Part shown: piece after piece, positions 32,201 through 39,205 of the stretch | Layout: every line of letters starts with the position of its first letter | Position numbering within the stretch: the first letter of the stretch is position 1 | Source of the DNA: Modestobacter sp. VKM Ac-2984 | GTDB taxonomy: Bacteria; Actinomycetota; Actinomycetes; Mycobacteriales; Geodermatophilaceae | Assembly: GCF_026967985.1 (NCBI RefSeq) | Contig: NZ_JAPVBJ010000005.1 | Location: 1-44,109, forward strand | DNA length: 44,109 nt | Direction of reading: 5' to 3' | The notes under the pieces: generated by a model | What the model was told of the DNA's origin: nothing | Databases searched by the model: none | Seen by the model: only the letters and a program-made list of their open reading frames with translations | Program-made: the position numbers and the translations under genes

Positions 32201-33201
32201 ACCTGCGGGCGACCTTCCGGGTGCTCGATGACCAGCAGCGTCCGCTGGCCCAGGGCAAGGACCTGACCGCGCTGCGCGCCGAGGTGGCACCGCACGCCCG
32301 GGCCAGCCTGGCGCGGGCGGCCTCCACCTACGAGCGCACCGGCCAGACCGGCTGGACCTTCGGGGACCTGCCGGCGACCGTGGAGGTGCAGCGCGGCGGC
32401 CACGTGGTCACCGCATACCCCGCGCTGGTCGACGAGGGCGCGACGGTCGGCGTCCGGGTGGTGGCCACCCAGGCGGAGGCGACCCGGCTGGGCTGGCGCG
32501 GCGCGCGGCGGCTGCTGGTGCTGGTCGCCGGGGCACCGGTCAAGCAGGTGGTCAAGGGGCTGGGTCCGCGCAGCCGGCTGGCGCTGCAGTTCAACCCGGA
32601 CGGCGAGATCCCCGACCTGGTGGCCGACTGCGTGGACGCGGCGGCCGACGAGCTCATCGCCGCGGGCGGCGGTCCGCCGCGCACCGAGGAGGCGTTCACC
32701 GCGCTGGTCGCCTCGGCGCGGGAGCAGCTGCTGCCGCTGACCTCCGACGCCGTCCGCCGGGTGGAGGCGGTGCTGACCCAGGCTCGCGAGGTGGCGATCG
32801 CCATCGGTGCCGCGCCCGGACGCCGGGTGCCGGAGGCGGCGATCGCCGACCTGCGCGCCCAGATGGGCGGGCTGCTGCACCGCGGCTTCGTCGCCGACGC
32901 CGGGCGGCGCCGGCTGCCGGACCTCGTGCGGTACCTGACCGCGATGGCCCACCGGCTGGAGAAGCTGCCGGCCAACGCCGCCCGCGACCAGCTGTGGACG
33001 GCGCAGGTCGCCGCGGTCTCGGCGGAGTACGCGCAGCTGCGTGCCGCCGCGCCGCCGACCGGGGCGCCGGACGACCCGGTCACCCGGGTGCGCTGGATGA
33101 TCGAGGAGCTGCGGGTGGGCCTGTTCGCCCAGACCGTCGGCACCCCGCGGCCGATCTCCGAGCAGCGGGTCTACAAGGCGATCGACGCGATCAGCGCCTG
33201 A
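29245..33201 (+). CDS. hrpA: ATP-dependent RNA helicase HrpA
   Basis: The protein has 1318 residues, the full length of the family. It is a DEAH-box helicase that unwinds RNA and rescues stalled or collided ribosomes in bacteria. Walker A is AGETGSGKTTQ (about 95-105). The DEAH box is DEAH at 193-196 in YDTIIIDEAHERS, and motif III is SAT at 225-227. Motif VI is QRSGRCGR at 401-408, with LATNVAETSLT between. The rest is the HrpA C-terminal half with the helicase-associated and OB domains and the DUF3418-type end. The GTG at 29245 is the last credible start before coding composition begins. An AAGGA at 29226 is far upstream (14 nt), so initiation may be inefficient. Transcription is divergent from the marR operon. 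Confidence 0.97.
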   Translation: MTTPHDDLRSRLSALTLADEHRLRRRLDGTRRTKDPAARARQQEQIATDVAAAEERIARRRAAVPVVGYPEELPVSQRREDIAAALRDSQVVVVAGETGSGKTTQLPKILLELGRGVRGRIGHTQPRRLAARTVAERIAEEIGSPLGDVVGWKVRFTDEVGDRTLVKLMTDGVLLAEVQRDRMLRQYDTIIIDEAHERSLNIDFLLGYLARLLPRRPDLKLVITSATIDVDRIAKHFSYEGNEVPVVEVSGRTYPVEVRYRPVIDPDDDDADPDRDQVSAIVDACAELVAEGPGDVLVFLAGEREIRDTAEALAGTTERNGTPIDVLPLYSRLSAADQHKVFQAHTGRRIVLATNVAETSLTVPGIKYVVDPGTARISRYSHRTKVQRLPIEPVSQASARQRSGRCGRTSEGIAIRLYTQADYDARPEYTDPEILRTNLASVLLQMASLDLGDVADFPFIDPPDRRAVADGLALLEELAALDEHGKLTETGRALAALPLDPRIARMVVEADRRGVLEEVLVIAAGLTVQDVRERPAEHQQAADELHKRFADENSDFLALLNLWQYLAERAEELSGNQFRRTVKKEFLHYLRIREWQDLHGQLRSTARRLGMTTGSLAPAPDERGVTASLLAGLLSQVGMQAEPVKDRSGKPGRPGREYLGTRNTRFVIAPGTPLAKKPPRWVVAAELVETSRLFARTVARIDPEVVERLADHLVNRQYNEPRWDAKRGSAVATERVTLYGLPLVVGRRVQYGSIDPVVSRELFIRHALVQGEWTTHHRFWAENQAAIERVAELEERARRRDIRVDDETVFELYDACVPADVVSTRHFDRWWKEARRTRPDLLTFTPEMLTNAAAAGQVQAEDYPDEVRLTQGLTLPLSYAFAPGAAEDGVTVDVPLGVLDTLARTSGESLAFTVPGQRAELVTELLRSLPKQLRRGLVPIPDRVREVLPHVDLTEPLLPALERELRRATSVVIPPDAWQPAEVPAHLRATFRVLDDQQRPLAQGKDLTALRAEVAPHARASLARAASTYERTGQTGWTFGDLPATVEVQRGGHVVTAYPALVDEGATVGVRVVATQAEATRLGWRGARRLLVLVAGAPVKQVVKGLGPRSRLALQFNPDGEIPDLVADCVDAAADELIAAGGGPPRTEEAFTALVASAREQLLPLTSDAVRRVEAVLTQAREVAIAIGAAPGRRVPEAAIADLRAQMGGLLHRGFVADAGRRRLPDLVRYLTAMAHRLEKLPANAARDQLWTAQVAAVSAEYAQLRAAAPPTGAPDDPVTRVRWMIEELRVGLFAQTVGTPRPISEQRVYKAIDAISA

Positions 33202-33207
33202 AGGAGG

Positions 33208-33232
33208 GACCCGGCTGCCCTCAGGCCGGGTC
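33208..33232. terminator. Hairpin after hrpA
   Basis: Perfect 8-bp arms GACCCGGC and GCCGGGTC with a 9-nt loop start 6 bp after the hrpA stop. The loop includes the stop of the convergent HTH gene. Confidence 0.7.
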
Positions 33233-33583
33233 GGTGGTCTCCCGGAGCAGGGCGGAGATCCGCTGCCTCGTCACGCCGAACAGCGCGGCGATCCGGTTGA
33301 TGCTCACGTCCTCGGCCTGGAGGGCGGCGGCCTGCTCGCGGCGCCAGGAGTGCCCGGCGGTGGACAGCGTGCCGAGGACGGTGCTGATCCGCTCCACGAT
33401 GAGCGGGCGCTCCTCATGGCTGACGACCTCGAGCCAAGCGCGGCCGGAGGCGCGGGCGGCGAGCAGTGCCTCGGCCCGGGTCCTGGCCTGCTCCAGCTCG
33501 GCGGTGCACGTCTCCAGCTCGTGGAGCAGGGTGCGCAGGGCGCGGGTGGCGTCGTCCTCGGGTGGTCCGCCGGTCTTCGTCAC
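33221..33583 (-). CDS. Coiled-coil protein with C-terminal HTH
   Basis: The protein has 120 residues. The first 60 or so form a long helix with heptads (LRTLLHELETCTAELEQARTRAEALLAAR), likely a coiled-coil dimer. The end holds a helix-turn-helix of the resolvase/HTH type, SINRIAALFGVTRQRISALL (about 92-112). It should bind DNA as a dimer and regulate genes. The GTG at 33583 has GGAG 9 nt upstream; the frame extends further but without a ribosome site. It is divergent from the RsbW-like gene, and the 212 bp between them contain a perfect 20-bp palindrome and direct repeats, plausible targets for this protein. Confidence 0.85.
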   Translation of the reverse strand: MTKTGGPPEDDATRALRTLLHELETCTAELEQARTRAEALLAARASGRAWLEVVSHEERPLIVERISTVLGTLSTAGHSWRREQAAALQAEDVSINRIAALFGVTRQRISALLRETTDPA

Positions 33584-33658
33584 GCCGTGAACTCCACCCC
33601 GCGCGTCGGCCGCCGACCGTCCAGGCCAGCGATTCGGTTGCACGCTACCGGAGTGAAC

Positions 33659-33678
33659 GGCCCTTGCATGCAAGGGCC
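33659..33678. promoter_or_regulatory. Perfect 20-bp palindrome with TTGCATGCAA centre
   Basis: Every base pairs across the centre (GGCCCTTGCATGCAAGGGCC). It lies between the divergent HTH and RsbW-like genes, 75 bp from the HTH start. This is a strong operator candidate, most simply for the HTH protein. Its centre is AT-rich for this GC-rich genome. Confidence 0.75.
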
Positions 33679-33706
33679 ATGACACGCAACCGCCATGACA
33701 CGCAAC
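33677..33706. repeat. Two direct repeats of CCATGACACGCAAC
   Basis: Two copies of 14 nt at 33677-33690 and 33693-33706 are spaced 16 bp and abut the palindrome. They lie in the upstream region of the RsbW-like gene and may be part of the same binding region. Confidence 0.7.
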
Positions 33707-33795
33707 GGGTGTTGCACAGGCAGGCGCTCGGTGAGAGAGTCATGCGGCAGTCAGTTGTACACAATCGAAGATCGTTCCGGCCGAGACGAGACGAC

Positions 33796-34200
33796 ATGTC
33801 CTCCTTCACCGCGAGCATCGACCTGCCGTCCCGGGCGAGCAGCGTCCCGCTCGCCCGCCGGCTGGTCCGCGACGTGCTGCACACCTGGCACGCCCCGCAG
33901 GACCGGGAGGACGCCGAGCTGCTCGTGACCGAGCTGGTCGCGAACGTCGTCGACCACGCCGGTGGGGACGTGCTGACCCTGGAGCTCGGCCTGGCCGGCG
34001 CCTGGCTGCGGATCGGCGTCGTGGACGGCTCGGCGGTGATGCCGGTGGTCCGGGCGTTGTCGCTCACCGAGGAACGGGGGCGCGGGATGCGGCTGGTCGC
34101 CGCCATCGCGGACCGCTGGGGAGCCGAGGAGCACCCCGATGGCAAGCGCGTGTGGTTCGAGCTCTCGCCTGGCGGCGCGGGGGAGCCCATCGAGGTCTGA
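33796..34200 (+). CDS. RsbW/SpoIIAB-like anti-sigma ATP-binding protein
   Basis: The protein has 134 residues with a GHKL ATPase fold of the anti-sigma kinase type, which holds a sigma factor and phosphorylates its antagonist. The N box is DAELLVTELVANVVDHAGG (about 40-58), the G1-type motif is GVVDGSAVMPVV, and the G2-type motif is ERGRGMRLVAAIADRWG. It is a compact domain with nothing else attached. The ATG at 33796 is the only start close to the domain; the ribosome site is weak. No sigma factor or STAS antagonist gene adjoins it, so its partners lie elsewhere. The phosphotransfer role is inferred from the family; it could instead be a regulator of another kind. Confidence 0.87.
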   Translation: MSSFTASIDLPSRASSVPLARRLVRDVLHTWHAPQDREDAELLVTELVANVVDHAGGDVLTLELGLAGAWLRIGVVDGSAVMPVVRALSLTEERGRGMRLVAAIADRWGAEEHPDGKRVWFELSPGGAGEPIEV

Positions 34201-34214
34201 CCGCCGCTGGTTTG

Positions 34215-34237
34215 CCGTCCCCGCGTCACGGGGACGG
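34215..34237. terminator. Hairpin after the RsbW-like gene
   Basis: Perfect 9-bp arms CCGTCCCCG and CGGGGACGG with a 5-nt loop lie 14 bp after the stop codon. Confidence 0.8.
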
Positions 34238-34275
34238 TCGAGGGGACCGCGATCGTCAGACGAAGGAGTCGTCGC

Positions 34276-34458
34276 ATGAGTGAGCCCACCAGCCACACCG
34301 AGCCCGCCGGGCAGGGTCTGTCCGACGAGGAGATGGTGGAGACCGTCGCCGGGCAGACCGACAGCGCCTCCGAGAACGCCGACACGGCCGGCAAGGACTG
34401 GAACGGCGAGGCCGCGGACGCCCCGCAGCCGGACGCGGCGACCGACCCGTCGGCCTAG
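34276..34458 (+). CDS. Small acidic hypothetical protein
   Basis: The protein has 60 residues and is highly acidic, with many Asp, Glu, Ala and Thr and few hydrophobics. One short possible helix is LSDEEMVETVAG. It is probably disordered, and its function is unknown. The ATG at 34276 has a good ribosome site (GAAGGAG). It lies alone between a hairpin and the convergent MFS gene. The composition resembles small stress-type proteins. Confidence 0.75.
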   Translation: MSEPTSHTEPAGQGLSDEEMVETVAGQTDSASENADTAGKDWNGEAADAPQPDAATDPSA

Positions 34459-34468
34459 CCAGGCACCC

Positions 34469-35695
34469 CTAGCCCAGCTGCGACGCCGTCCTCGCCTCCC
34501 CGGGGTCCAGGACGGCGTCGCGCGCGGCTCCCCAGCCGGCCCGGAGCATCGGCGCCAGGAGCGCGAGGAGCAGCAGCAGGGGCCAGGTCCACCCCGACGT
34601 GACGTCGTGCAGGGCACCCAGCACCACCGGGCCGGTGGAGGCGACCAGGTAGCCCAGGCACTGGGCGACGCCCCCCAGCCGAGCGGCCACCAGCGGGGTC
34701 GGGCTGCGCAGCACGATGAGGGTCAGCGCCAGGGCGAACCCGCCGCCCTGGGCCACACCGAAGACTGCCACCCAGACCAGCGTGCCGCTGGCCGGGGCGA
34801 GCAGCAGCCCGCCCAGCCCGACGGCGTACGCGGCCAGCACGCCGGCCACGAGCGGCCGCTGGTGGGCCATCCGTCCGGCCGCGGCCGGCACGAGCAGCGC
34901 CCCGACCGCACCGGCCACGTTGGAGGCGGCCAGCAGCAGCCCGCCCTCCCGCACCGGGACGCCGGCGTCGGCGAGCAGGGTGGGCAGCCAGGCGGCGAAG
35001 GAGTAGAACTGCACGCTCTGCAGGCCGAGGTAGGCGGTCACCTGCCGGGCCAGCGGCTGCCGCAGCAACGACCACGCCCCGGCGCCGGCCTCCGCCGTCC
35101 TCGGTGGGGTGCCACGGCCCCCGGCCACCGGCAGCCAGAGCGCCAGGCCGGCGACGGCCAGCACCAGCCAGGAGGCGAGCGCCACCCGCCACTCCACGCC
35201 CAGCGCCACGCCCAGTGGCACGGTGAGCCCCGCGGCGGCAGCCGCCCCGATGTTGAGCGAGGCGGTGTAGGCGCCCATCACGGCGCCCGGGCGGGCGAAC
35301 TCCCGTTTGACGTAGGCCGGCAGCAGCACGTTCGCGATCGCGATCGCCGCGCCGGCCACCAGGCTGCCGGCGTAGAGGAGCGCGACCGGGGACAGCAGCC
35401 GCAGGCCGATGCCGACGGCCAGCAGCGCGAGCGAGGCGGCCACCGCCGTCTCCAGCCCGACCCGGCGGGCCAGCCGTGGGGCCAGCGGGGCGAACGCGCC
35501 GAAGCAGAGCACCGGGAGCGCGGTCAGCAGACCGGCCAGCGCGCTGCTCAGGCCGGTGTCGGCCCGGAGCTCGCCGAGCAGCGGGGCCACCGCCACGATG
35601 GCGGGCCGCTGGCTCAGTGCGACGACGACGATCGCGGTGACCAGCAGCAGCGCCGCGCCCCGCGAGCGAACGGCCCGCGGGGCCGGCTGGTTCAC
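34469..35695 (-). CDS. MFS transporter, CynX/NimT-like
   Basis: The protein has 408 residues. It is a 12-helix transporter of the MFS group that includes the cyanate transporter CynX and the nitroimidazole exporter NimT; the substrate is unknown. Helix-rich text such as LLLVTAIVVVALSQRPAIVA starts the protein, and RRPAIVAVAPLLGEL and FGAFAPLAPRLARRVGLETA are the family phrases. The GTG at 35695 overlaps the stop of cysN by 4 bases, so it is translated together with the sulfate-activation gene. An anion substrate in sulfur metabolism is a reasonable but unproven guess. The C-terminal end runs to 34469, 10 bp from the convergent small gene. Confidence 0.85.
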   Translation of the reverse strand: MNQPAPRAVRSRGAALLLVTAIVVVALSQRPAIVAVAPLLGELRADTGLSSALAGLLTALPVLCFGAFAPLAPRLARRVGLETAVAASLALLAVGIGLRLLSPVALLYAGSLVAGAAIAIANVLLPAYVKREFARPGAVMGAYTASLNIGAAAAAGLTVPLGVALGVEWRVALASWLVLAVAGLALWLPVAGGRGTPPRTAEAGAGAWSLLRQPLARQVTAYLGLQSVQFYSFAAWLPTLLADAGVPVREGGLLLAASNVAGAVGALLVPAAAGRMAHQRPLVAGVLAAYAVGLGGLLLAPASGTLVWVAVFGVAQGGGFALALTLIVLRSPTPLVAARLGGVAQCLGYLVASTGPVVLGALHDVTSGWTWPLLLLLALLAPMLRAGWGAARDAVLDPGEARTASQLG

Positions 35696-37008
35696 CCGGC
35701 GGGGGTGAGCATCCCAGCGCCGACGGTGGCGTTGGTCGCCTCGTCGATCAGGATGAACCGACCGGTGACCCGGTTGCGGTGGTAGTCGTCGACGAACAGC
35801 GGCTGGGTGGTGCGCAGCCGCACCCGGCCGATGTCGTTGAGCCCCAGCTCGGTGGCGTCGGTCTCCCGGTGCAGGGTGTTCACGTCCAGCCGGTACTGCA
35901 GCTCCTTGACCATCGCGCGCACCGTGCGGGTGGTGTGCTTGACGGCCAGCCGCATCCGCGGGGTGAGCGGGGTGTCGGCCATCCAGCAGACCAGCGCGTC
36001 CAGGTCCTGCGTGACCTGCGGGGCGTTGTGCGGGCGGCAGATCATGTCGCCGCGGGAGACGTCCAGGTCGTCGGCCAGCCGCACGGTCACCGACATCGGG
36101 GGGAACGCCGCCTCCACCGGTCCGTCGGGCCCGTCGATCGCGGAGATCGTCGAGGTCAGCCCGCTGGGCAGGACCTGCACCTCGTCACCGGGGCGCAGCA
36201 CGCCGGCGCCGACCCGGCCGGCGTAGCCCCGGTAGTCGTGGAAGGCGTCGGACTGCGGCCGGACCACGTACTGGACCGGGAACCGGGTGTCGACCAGGTT
36301 CCGGTCGCTGGCCACGTGCACGTGCTCGAGGTGGTGCAGCAGCGAGGTGCCCTCGTACCAGGGTGTCTTCGCCGACCTGGTCACCACGTTGTCGCCCTGC
36401 AGCGCCGAGATCGGGATCACGGTGAGGTCGGGGACCTCCAGCTTGGTGGCGAACGCGGTGAACTCGTCGCGGATGCCCTCGAAGACCTCCTCCGACCAGT
36501 CGACCAGGTCCATCTTGTTCACCGCGACCACCAGGTGCGGCACCCGCAGCAGGGAGGCGAGGAAGGCGTGCCGGCGGCTCTGCTCCACCATGCCCTTGCG
36601 GGCGTCGACCAGCACGATCGCCAGGTCCGCGGTCGAGGCGCCGGTGACCATGTTCCGGGTGTACTGCACGTGCCCGGGGGTGTCGGCGAGGATGAACGTG
36701 CGCCGCGGGGTGCTGAAGTAGCGGTAGGCGACGTCGATCGTGATGCCCTGCTCGCGCTCGGCGCGCAGGCCGTCGGTGAGCAGCGCCAGGTCGACGTAGT
36801 CACCCCGGCTGGCGCGCGCGATCGCCGCGTACTGGTCCTCGAACACGGCCTTGCTGTCGTACAGCAGCCGGCCGATCAGCGTGCTCTTGCCGTCGTCGAC
36901 CGAGCCGGCGGTGGCGATCCGCAGGATGTCCTTGCGGGCGTGCGCGATCTCCGCGGCCGCCTCGGCAGCGGCGGAGTGGACGTCGATGGGTGCGTCGGCG
37001 GAGGTCAT
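35692..37008 (-). CDS. cysN: Sulfate adenylyltransferase subunit 1 (CysN GTPase)
   Basis: The protein has 438 residues. It is the GTPase subunit that drives ATP sulfurylase, which makes adenosine 5'-phosphosulfate from sulfate and ATP. G1 is ATAGSVDDGKSTLIGRLL (about 32-49), with ADTPGHVQYTRNMVTG as G3 region and AVNKMDLVDW as G4, followed by beta-barrel domains. The length is that of a CysN without a fused CysC kinase. The ATG at 37008 has a GAGAGG site. The partner cysD lies 410 bp upstream on the same strand, but an opposite-strand gene sits between them, which is unusual because the two are normally adjacent. The stop overlaps the MFS start. Confidence 0.96.
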   Translation of the reverse strand: MTSADAPIDVHSAAAEAAAEIAHARKDILRIATAGSVDDGKSTLIGRLLYDSKAVFEDQYAAIARASRGDYVDLALLTDGLRAEREQGITIDVAYRYFSTPRRTFILADTPGHVQYTRNMVTGASTADLAIVLVDARKGMVEQSRRHAFLASLLRVPHLVVAVNKMDLVDWSEEVFEGIRDEFTAFATKLEVPDLTVIPISALQGDNVVTRSAKTPWYEGTSLLHHLEHVHVASDRNLVDTRFPVQYVVRPQSDAFHDYRGYAGRVGAGVLRPGDEVQVLPSGLTSTISAIDGPDGPVEAAFPPMSVTVRLADDLDVSRGDMICRPHNAPQVTQDLDALVCWMADTPLTPRMRLAVKHTTRTVRAMVKELQYRLDVNTLHRETDATELGLNDIGRVRLRTTQPLFVDDYHRNRVTGRFILIDEATNATVGAGMLTPAG

Positions 37009-37100
37009 CGGGCGGCCTCTCCCCTGTCTCGTCGGAGGTCTCGCTGGCGGGTGGCGCGGCGGTGGCGGACGCTGGGGGCCACGTCCACGGAGAGGTGACG

Positions 37101-37427
37101 GTGTTCGTCTTCGCTGCCGCGGTGCCCGCGCTGATGGTCGTGGTGCTCGGCTACGTCGTCGGCTACGCCCTCACCGAGTGGGCCAGCGGTCTGCTCGACT
37201 CGGCGTTCGGTGCGCCGCTGGACCCGGGCGTGCCCGAGGTGGTCGGCTGGCTGACCGGGCTGGTGCTCCTGGGCGTCGTCGTCCGGGTGCTGGTCGACCG
37301 CCGTCGGCGCCTGCGGCGCTCGCTGCGCAGGGCTCGTCTGCAGGGGCAGCAGGCCGAGGTCGAGCGGCTGGAGGCCGCGCTGGCCGCGCGTGCCCGGCGC
37401 CGTCAGGGTCGGCGCCATCAGAAGTAG
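37101..37427 (+). CDS. Two-span membrane protein, antisense between cysD and cysN
   Basis: The protein has 108 residues. Two hydrophobic segments (about 3-20 and 48-64) are followed by a strongly basic amphipathic tail (DRRRRLRRSLRRARLQ, then AEVERLEAALAARARRR). No family is recognised. The GTG at 37101 is preferred because GGAGAG lies six bases before it; a GTG at 37095 would overlap that site. It is on the strand opposite to cysD and cysN and its end overlaps the end of cysD by 10 bp. The minus-strand reading of the same DNA lacks protein character, which supports this frame. Confidence 0.75.
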   Translation: MFVFAAAVPALMVVVLGYVVGYALTEWASGLLDSAFGAPLDPGVPEVVGWLTGLVLLGVVVRVLVDRRRRLRRSLRRARLQGQQAEVERLEAALAARARRRQGRRHQK

Positions 37428-38326
37428 CCCTCCTTCTTCCGGTCCTCCATGGCGGCGTCGCTGACCTTGTCGTCGCCGCGGGTGGCGCCACGCTCGGTCA
37501 GCCGGGTCACCGCGATCTCGGCGATGACCTCCTCGACGTTGATGGCCGTGGAGCGGACGGCCGCGGTCAGGTTGGCGTCGCCGACGGTGCGGTACCGGAC
37601 GCTCTCGCGCAGCACCTGCTCGCCGTCCCGGGGCGTGATGAAGTCGTTGACCGCGTAGAGCATCCCCTGCCGGTCCACGACGTCCCGCTCGCGGGCCAGG
37701 TACAGCTGCGGGATGGCGATCTCCTCCTGGGCGATGTAGCCCCAGATGTCCAGCTCCGTCCAGTTGGACAGCGGGAACACCCGGATCGACTCACCGAGGT
37801 GAGTGCGGCCGTTGTAGAGGTCCCAGAGCTCGGGGCGCTGGTTCTTCGGGTCCCACTGGCCGAACTCGTCGCGGAAGGAGAACATCCGCTCCTTGGCCCG
37901 CGCCTTGTCCTCGTCGCGCCGCGCGCCCCCGAACAGGGCGGTGAAGCCGTGCTGCTCGACGGCGTCCAGCAGCACGGGGGTCTGGATCCGGTTGCGCGAC
38001 CCGTTGGGCTCCTCGCGCACCGTGCCGGCGGCGATGGCGTCGGGGACCGAGGCGACCACCAGCTCCACGCCGAGCTCCGCGACCCGCTTGTCCCGGAACT
38101 CCAGGACCTCGGGGAAGTTCAGCCCGGTGTCGATGTGCATCACCGGGAAGGGGATGCGGGCCGGTGCGAACGCCTTGCGGGCGAGCTCGAGCATGACGAT
38201 CGAGTCCTTGCCGCCGGAGAACAGCAGCACCGGCCGCTCGGACTCGGCGGCCACCTCGCGGAGCACGTGGATGGACTCGGCCTCCAGCGTCTGCAGCTGG
38301 GTGAGCCGGTGGTCGGCGATGGACAC
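37418..38326 (-). CDS. cysD: Sulfate adenylyltransferase subunit 2 (CysD)
   Basis: The protein has about 302 residues. It is the PP-loop subunit of ATP sulfurylase that adenylates sulfate together with CysN. The PP-loop is LLFSGGKDSIVML (about 36-48), followed by HIDTGLNFPEVLEFRD, GGARRDEDKARAKERMFSFR and FPLSNWTELDIWGYI as family signatures. The end EDRKKEGYF is the conserved C-terminus. The GTG at 38326 is preferred because GGGAG lies 9 nt before it; another GTG at 38374 would add 16 residues and has no ribosome site. Transcription runs toward cysN, but an opposite-strand gene separates the two. Confidence 0.95.
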   Translation of the reverse strand: MSIADHRLTQLQTLEAESIHVLREVAAESERPVLLFSGGKDSIVMLELARKAFAPARIPFPVMHIDTGLNFPEVLEFRDKRVAELGVELVVASVPDAIAAGTVREEPNGSRNRIQTPVLLDAVEQHGFTALFGGARRDEDKARAKERMFSFRDEFGQWDPKNQRPELWDLYNGRTHLGESIRVFPLSNWTELDIWGYIAQEEIAIPQLYLARERDVVDRQGMLYAVNDFITPRDGEQVLRESVRYRTVGDANLTAAVRSTAINVEEVIAEIAVTRLTERGATRGDDKVSDAAMEDRKKEGYF

Positions 38327-38433
38327 GCTGTCGAGCTCCCGAGGACGGCGGCACGCATCGCCGGCCGGCGACACGATCAGTGGGGCAACCGCATCGACGT
38401 GATGGGGATTCCCGGACCCCAGTGTCCGTCATG

Positions 38434-38454
38434 GCCCACCCGGCCCGGGTGGGC
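38434..38454. terminator. Inverted repeat between cysD and the thioesterase
   Basis: The arms GCCCACCCGG (38434-38443) and CCGGGTGGGC (38445-38454) are separated by one base. The repeat probably ends the minus-strand transcript of the gene ending at 38462, just upstream of cysD. No T run is seen. Confidence 0.55.
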
Positions 38455-38461
38455 GGTGCGC

Positions 38462-39172
38462 TCAGCCGGCCTGGTCGGCCACCGCGGTCGCGTCCCCGGG
38501 CCGGCCGGGCGCGGTCGGCCGACCGGCCGCGTCGGTGATCGTGGAGAAGTAGGCGGCGACCTGCTCCGGTCGCGGCGTGACGAACACGCCGTGGGCCTGG
38601 ACGAGCGGCTGGTCCGGGGCGGTGGCCAGGGCGATGGTCCCGGTGATGACGGTCGTGCGGCCGGTGTTCCGGTCGACCGCCGCGCGGAGCACCAGCGCCG
38701 TCTCCAGGGGGACCGGACGGCGGTAGTCGAGCTCGAGCCGCGCGGTCATGCCCCAGAGCCCGGCCGCGATCGCCGCAGATCCGAGCAGCTGGTCCATCAG
38801 CAGCGCGCTCACCCCGCCGTGCACGTAGCTGGGCGGGCCCTCGTACGCCAGCCCCAGCGTCACCTCGCTGACGACACCGCCGTCCTCGCGCCGGATGACC
38901 AGCGGTGGGGCCAACGGACTGCCGACCCCGCTGACCGGGTTGAACACCCGCCGCGCCTGGGCCGGGTCGTCCAGCGCAGGCAGCTGGTCGCGGCTGCGGC
39001 GGGCCGCCGACAGCCGGGCGGTCACCTCCCGGACGGCGACGGCGGCGGAGCGCAGCTCCGCGGCCGGGACCGTCGTCGTCACCGTGGCACCGACCAGCTC
39101 ACGCAGGGCACTGCCCAGGTCGGTGACGGCCGCCAGCAGCTCGGCCTCGGTCGCGGTTCCCTCGATCGTCAC
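38462..39172 (-). CDS. PaaI-type hotdog thioesterase
   Basis: The protein has 236 residues. It probably hydrolyses an acyl-CoA, with an unknown substrate. The C-terminal two thirds hold a hotdog domain with EVTLGLAYEGPPSYVHGGVS (about 104-123), the HGG signature of PaaI-like enzymes. ALLMDQLLGSAAIAAG and ELDYRRPVPLETALVLRA follow. The N-terminal 75 residues are an extra helical region that is not part of the hotdog fold. The GTG at 39172 starts the coding composition. The gene precedes cysD, but a hairpin separates them; its left neighbour on the map is therefore likely independent. Confidence 0.88.
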   Translation of the reverse strand: MTIEGTATEAELLAAVTDLGSALRELVGATVTTTVPAAELRSAAVAVREVTARLSAARRSRDQLPALDDPAQARRVFNPVSGVGSPLAPPLVIRREDGGVVSEVTLGLAYEGPPSYVHGGVSALLMDQLLGSAAIAAGLWGMTARLELDYRRPVPLETALVLRAAVDRNTGRTTVITGTIALATAPDQPLVQAHGVFVTPRPEQVAAYFSTITDAAGRPTAPGRPGDATAVADQAG

Positions 39173-39205
39173 CCGTGGATTGGACCAGCCGACCCGCAGG
39201 CCGGG

